From: an uncultured Erysipelotrichaceae bacterium
GTDB taxonomy: Bacteria; Bacillota_I; Bacilli_A; RF39; UBA660
Length of the DNA: 8,120 nt
Assembly (NCBI GenBank): GCA_902796215.1
Contig: CADBNY010000109.1
Span: 1-8,120 of the forward strand
Direction of reading: 5' to 3'
A program made the position numbers and the translations under genes. The notes beneath the pieces are model-generated. The model did no database searches and was not told the DNA's origin. It saw only the letters and a list, made by a program, of their open reading frames with translations. Positions 6,270 to 8,120 of the stretch are shown piece by piece; within the stretch, counting starts at the first letter, position 1; each line of letters starts with the position of its first letter.

Positions 6270-7193
6270 CTATTTTTTATGATTTTCTAAATATGCTGCA
6301 ACTGGCCCATAACTTTTCCTGTGTTCAGGAAGAACACCATATTTTTCTATTGCTTCCAAATGCTTTTTAGTAGGATATCCAACATTATTCTTAAAATCAT
6401 ACATTGGATACTTTTTATCTAAATCCATCATCATTCGATCTCTAGTAACTTTTGCTAAAACAGAAGCAGCACTAATCGTAATACTTTTTATATCACCTTT
6501 AATGATTGGAGTTACTGGAATATCAATAGATAACTTCATCGCATCAGTTAGAACATGTTCAGGTAAAATATGACAATTATAAATTGCTTGCACCATTGCC
6601 TCTTTTGTAGCTTGATAAATATTAATCTCATCAATTCTCTCAGCTGAAACAATTCCAATTCCATAACAAATAGCTTGCTTTTTTATTTCTTCAAAAAAAT
6701 ACTCTCTCTTTTTTTCACTTAATTTCTTACTATCTGTTAGTCCATCTAATTGAAATTTTTCTGGAAGAATACAACAAGCTGCAACAACAGGACCAACTAA
6801 TGGACCTCTCCCTACTTCGTCAACACCACCAATTAAAGTAATGCCTTCATCTCTTAAATTTCTTTCATACTGATAATTATCTAATGAAGCAAGATATAGC
6901 TCTAACTTTTTAATCAAAGGTTTATCATCTATATTATTCGCAAGCTTTTTAATTTCTAAACAATTTTTTATCGAAGAAAAATAAAAATCTTGAATAACTT
7001 CATAATCACCTAAAGAAGAAACTATATGAATAATTCCATTATCCATAGTAAAAGGAACTAAACTATTTATTTCTAAATAATCACATTCTCTTTTTAATCC
7101 ATGACATACAATACTACTATCACCAACAACAACAAATTGATTTTTTGGAACAGAAAGAGATTCTAATAATTGAAAAATATCTTTTTTTTTCAT
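6270..7193 (-). CDS. rnhB: Ribonuclease HII with an extra N-terminal domain
   Basis: RNase HII cuts RNA in RNA-DNA hybrids and removes single ribonucleotides from DNA. The enzyme domain runs from about residue 108 to 307, with catalytic Asp125 and Glu126 in GGVDEVGRG, Asp217 in LTDAM and Asp252 in VTRDRMM, plus Tyr273 in NVGYPTKKH. All expected active-site residues are present. At 307 residues the protein is longer than usual (B. subtilis about 255). Its first 105 or so residues differ from the Bacillus extension: FVVVGDSSIVCHGLKRECDY and a later helical stretch with IKKLANNIDDKPLIKKLELY recall the GG/GS-x-hGL-R-x-DxD layout of nucleotidyltransferase-fold proteins, with an imperfect metal motif. 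The start at 7193 has GGTGAGG very close upstream; no other start would keep the domain. An rbgA terminator precedes it. Confidence 0.95.
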   Translation of the reverse strand: MKKKDIFQLLESLSVPKNQFVVVGDSSIVCHGLKRECDYLEINSLVPFTMDNGIIHIVSSLGDYEVIQDFYFSSIKNCLEIKKLANNIDDKPLIKKLELYLASLDNYQYERNLRDEGITLIGGVDEVGRGPLVGPVVAACCILPEKFQLDGLTDSKKLSEKKREYFFEEIKKQAICYGIGIVSAERIDEINIYQATKEAMVQAIYNCHILPEHVLTDAMKLSIDIPVTPIIKGDIKSITISAASVLAKVTRDRMMMDLDKKYPMYDFKNNVGYPTKKHLEAIEKYGVLPEHRKSYGPVAAYLENHKK

Positions 7194-7333
7194 AACCTCA
7201 CCAAACCAATTGTCTACTAAAAAGAAAAAAAATGCAAGAAAAAAGAATAATTAACAATTCAATTATTCTATAATTTTACAGTCACAATATTCGCAAACTA
7301 TTTTCTCATCAATAAATAAAAATAAAGCACAAA
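7194..7333 (-). other. rbgA-rnhB intergenic region
   Basis: These 140 bases separate rbgA from rnhB. They hold the rbgA terminator hairpin in the middle and, close to rnhB, a weak TTGCAT-17-GACAAT pair that could be a promoter (7209-7237), but with only 3 and 4 matches. A short frame ending at 7263 contains a CxxCxC pattern but has no ATG, GTG or TTG start. Confidence 0.5.
7239..7269 (-). terminator. rbgA intrinsic terminator
   Basis: The minus-strand arms AGAATAATT (7261-7269) and AATTATTCT (7244-7252) form nine perfect pairs. They extend by one G-U and one A-U to a four-base loop at 7255-7258, and a run of T follows through 7239. It lies 65 bases after the rbgA stop and ends transcription before rnhB. 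The stem is AU-rich but long. Confidence 0.65.
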
Positions 7334-8120
7334 TTATGACAACCGATCAAAAGTAATTTTACCAAATAAACCATTTTTAAAATCTCTCATAATAATATCT
7401 GAAACTTTATCATAATCAACAATACCACCTTTAGATAAAGCCCCACGCCTTTTTCCAATAGCCTCATATACTTCTGCAATATCATCTACACTAGTAATTC
7501 CATATCTTTCTTCTAATTTTTCTGGATAATATTGAAACATCTTCTCAAGAATAAAAGAACTAATCTGATCTTTATTTAATATTTCCTCTTTTATAGCAGA
7601 AAAAGCAGCTAATGTTTTCGCAACTTCTTGATCACTCATCTTCGGCCATAAAATACCTGGAGTATCCAATAATTCTATTTTATTATTTACGCGAATCCAA
7701 GATAAACTTTTTGTAAATCCAGGAGTATTACCAACCCCAGCAGAATTCTTTCCAACAAGTCGATTGATTAATGTACTTTTCCCAACATTAGGAGCTCCTA
7801 CAATTAAAACACGAGCAACTCTTTCTTTTAATCCTTTTTGAACACGCTTATTATTAATATCTTCCATAAGCTGATTGGTAAAATTTATTAAAGATTCCAA
7901 TTTTCCATTCATTAAATCAAGAGCAGCAACATAATATCCATTATTCTTATACCAATCTAATATAATATCAGTTTCCTTTTTATCACATAAATCATACTTA
8001 GTAACTACTAATATTTTAGGTTTATTTGCAAGTAACTCATCAATATCAACAATTTTAGAAGAAATTGGCATTCTAGCATCAATAACCTCATAAACAATAT
8101 CAACTAAATTTAATTGCTCA
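7334..8120 (-). CDS. rbgA: Ribosome biogenesis GTPase RbgA/YlqF (N-terminus beyond window)
   Basis: RbgA is a circularly permuted GTPase needed for late 50S subunit assembly in Bacillota. The visible 261 residues lack only about 20 N-terminal residues compared with the 282-residue B. subtilis protein. The frame continues past the internal ATG at 8071 with NLVDIVYEVIDARMPISS, a clear match to the family N-terminus, so that ATG is not the start. Counting from that ATG, the G4 motif TKYD (24-27) precedes the P-loop GAPNVGKST (92-100) and the G3 motif DTPG (136-139), the permuted order. The C-terminal domain includes ERYGI and GKRRGALSKGG, which bind the ribosome in the family. The stop TAA is followed by an intrinsic terminator. 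Next to rnhB and topA, this is the conserved ylqF-rnhB order. Confidence 0.97.
   Translation of the reverse strand, partial: EQLNLVDIVYEVIDARMPISSKIVDIDELLANKPKILVVTKYDLCDKKETDIILDWYKNNGYYVAALDLMNGKLESLINFTNQLMEDINNKRVQKGLKERVARVLIVGAPNVGKSTLINRLVGKNSAGVGNTPGFTKSLSWIRVNNKIELLDTPGILWPKMSDQEVAKTLAAFSAIKEEILNKDQISSFILEKMFQYYPEKLEERYGITSVDDIAEVYEAIGKRRGALSKGGIVDYDKVSDIIMRDFKNGLFGKITFDRLS

Noticed and set aside
6241..6290. A-run and T-run around the rnhB stop that could pair as a terminator
   Set aside because: The pairing is almost only homopolymer A-U with an odd-length loop and no stable core, and it runs into the topA -35 box.
7209..7237. Possible rnhB promoter TTGCAT-17-GACAAT
   Set aside because: Only three and four of six bases match the two boxes; in this AT-rich spacer that is expected by chance, although some promoter after the rbgA terminator is likely.
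7263..7346. Short minus-strand frame ending in VCEYCDCKIIE, with a CxxCxC pattern
   Set aside because: No ATG, GTG or TTG start exists in the 27-codon open stretch and rbgA already has its normal C-terminus, so neither a small gene nor a frameshifted tail is supported.
1..8120. CRISPR arrays, tRNA or rRNA genes, insertion sequences
   Set aside because: No regularly spaced repeats, cloverleaf sequences, transposase frames or terminal inverted repeats were seen.

Overview
The window is strongly AT-rich and every credible gene lies on the minus strand, so the biological order runs from high to low coordinates: rbgA (ylqF), rnhB, topA, a membrane protein of unknown function, a membrane-anchored cysteine-peptidase-like protein, xerC, a comN-like gene, then secD. 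The genetic code looks standard: TGA ends comN, the peptidase-like gene and the 228-residue gene, and tryptophan is written TGG. With Shine-Dalgarno motifs of the GGAGG/GAGGTGA type, this points to a low-GC Bacillota organism. An uncultured gut lineage of Bacilli is plausible, but that is an inference from composition and gene content. It does not fit the Mycoplasma code, in which TGA is tryptophan.

Right part (about 4178-8120): rbgA encodes the circularly permuted GTPase for 50S ribosome assembly and runs off the right edge. rnhB and topA follow. This is the core of the rbgA-rnhB-...-topA-...-xerC(codV) order known from Bacillus subtilis. The genes usually found in between there (sucCD, dprA, trmFO) and after xerC (hslVU, codY) are absent. 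An intrinsic terminator separates rbgA from rnhB. topA has its own near-consensus promoter and a terminator hairpin whose loop contains the topA stop codon.

Middle part (about 1623-4177): a near-consensus promoter just behind topA drives two unfamiliar genes that overlap by 17 bases, followed 23 bases later by xerC. The first encodes a single-pass membrane protein with a DUF4163/DUF3298-like outer domain. The second encodes two membrane helices resembling type IV secretion pilin-like proteins, joined to a C-terminal NlpC/P60- or CHAP-like domain with Cys, His and Asp candidates. This pair is the least explained part of the window and sits between two housekeeping DNA-topology and segregation genes.

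Left part (1-1622): a hairpin over the end of xerC and a TATAAT box just downstream suggest a new transcript carrying comN and secD, which overlap as ATGA. secD continues past the left edge.

The most notable points are an extra N-terminal domain of nucleotidyltransferase-like appearance on RNase HII, the pilin-like/peptidase fusion with its partner gene, and the tight overlap of control signals with coding sequence around topA.
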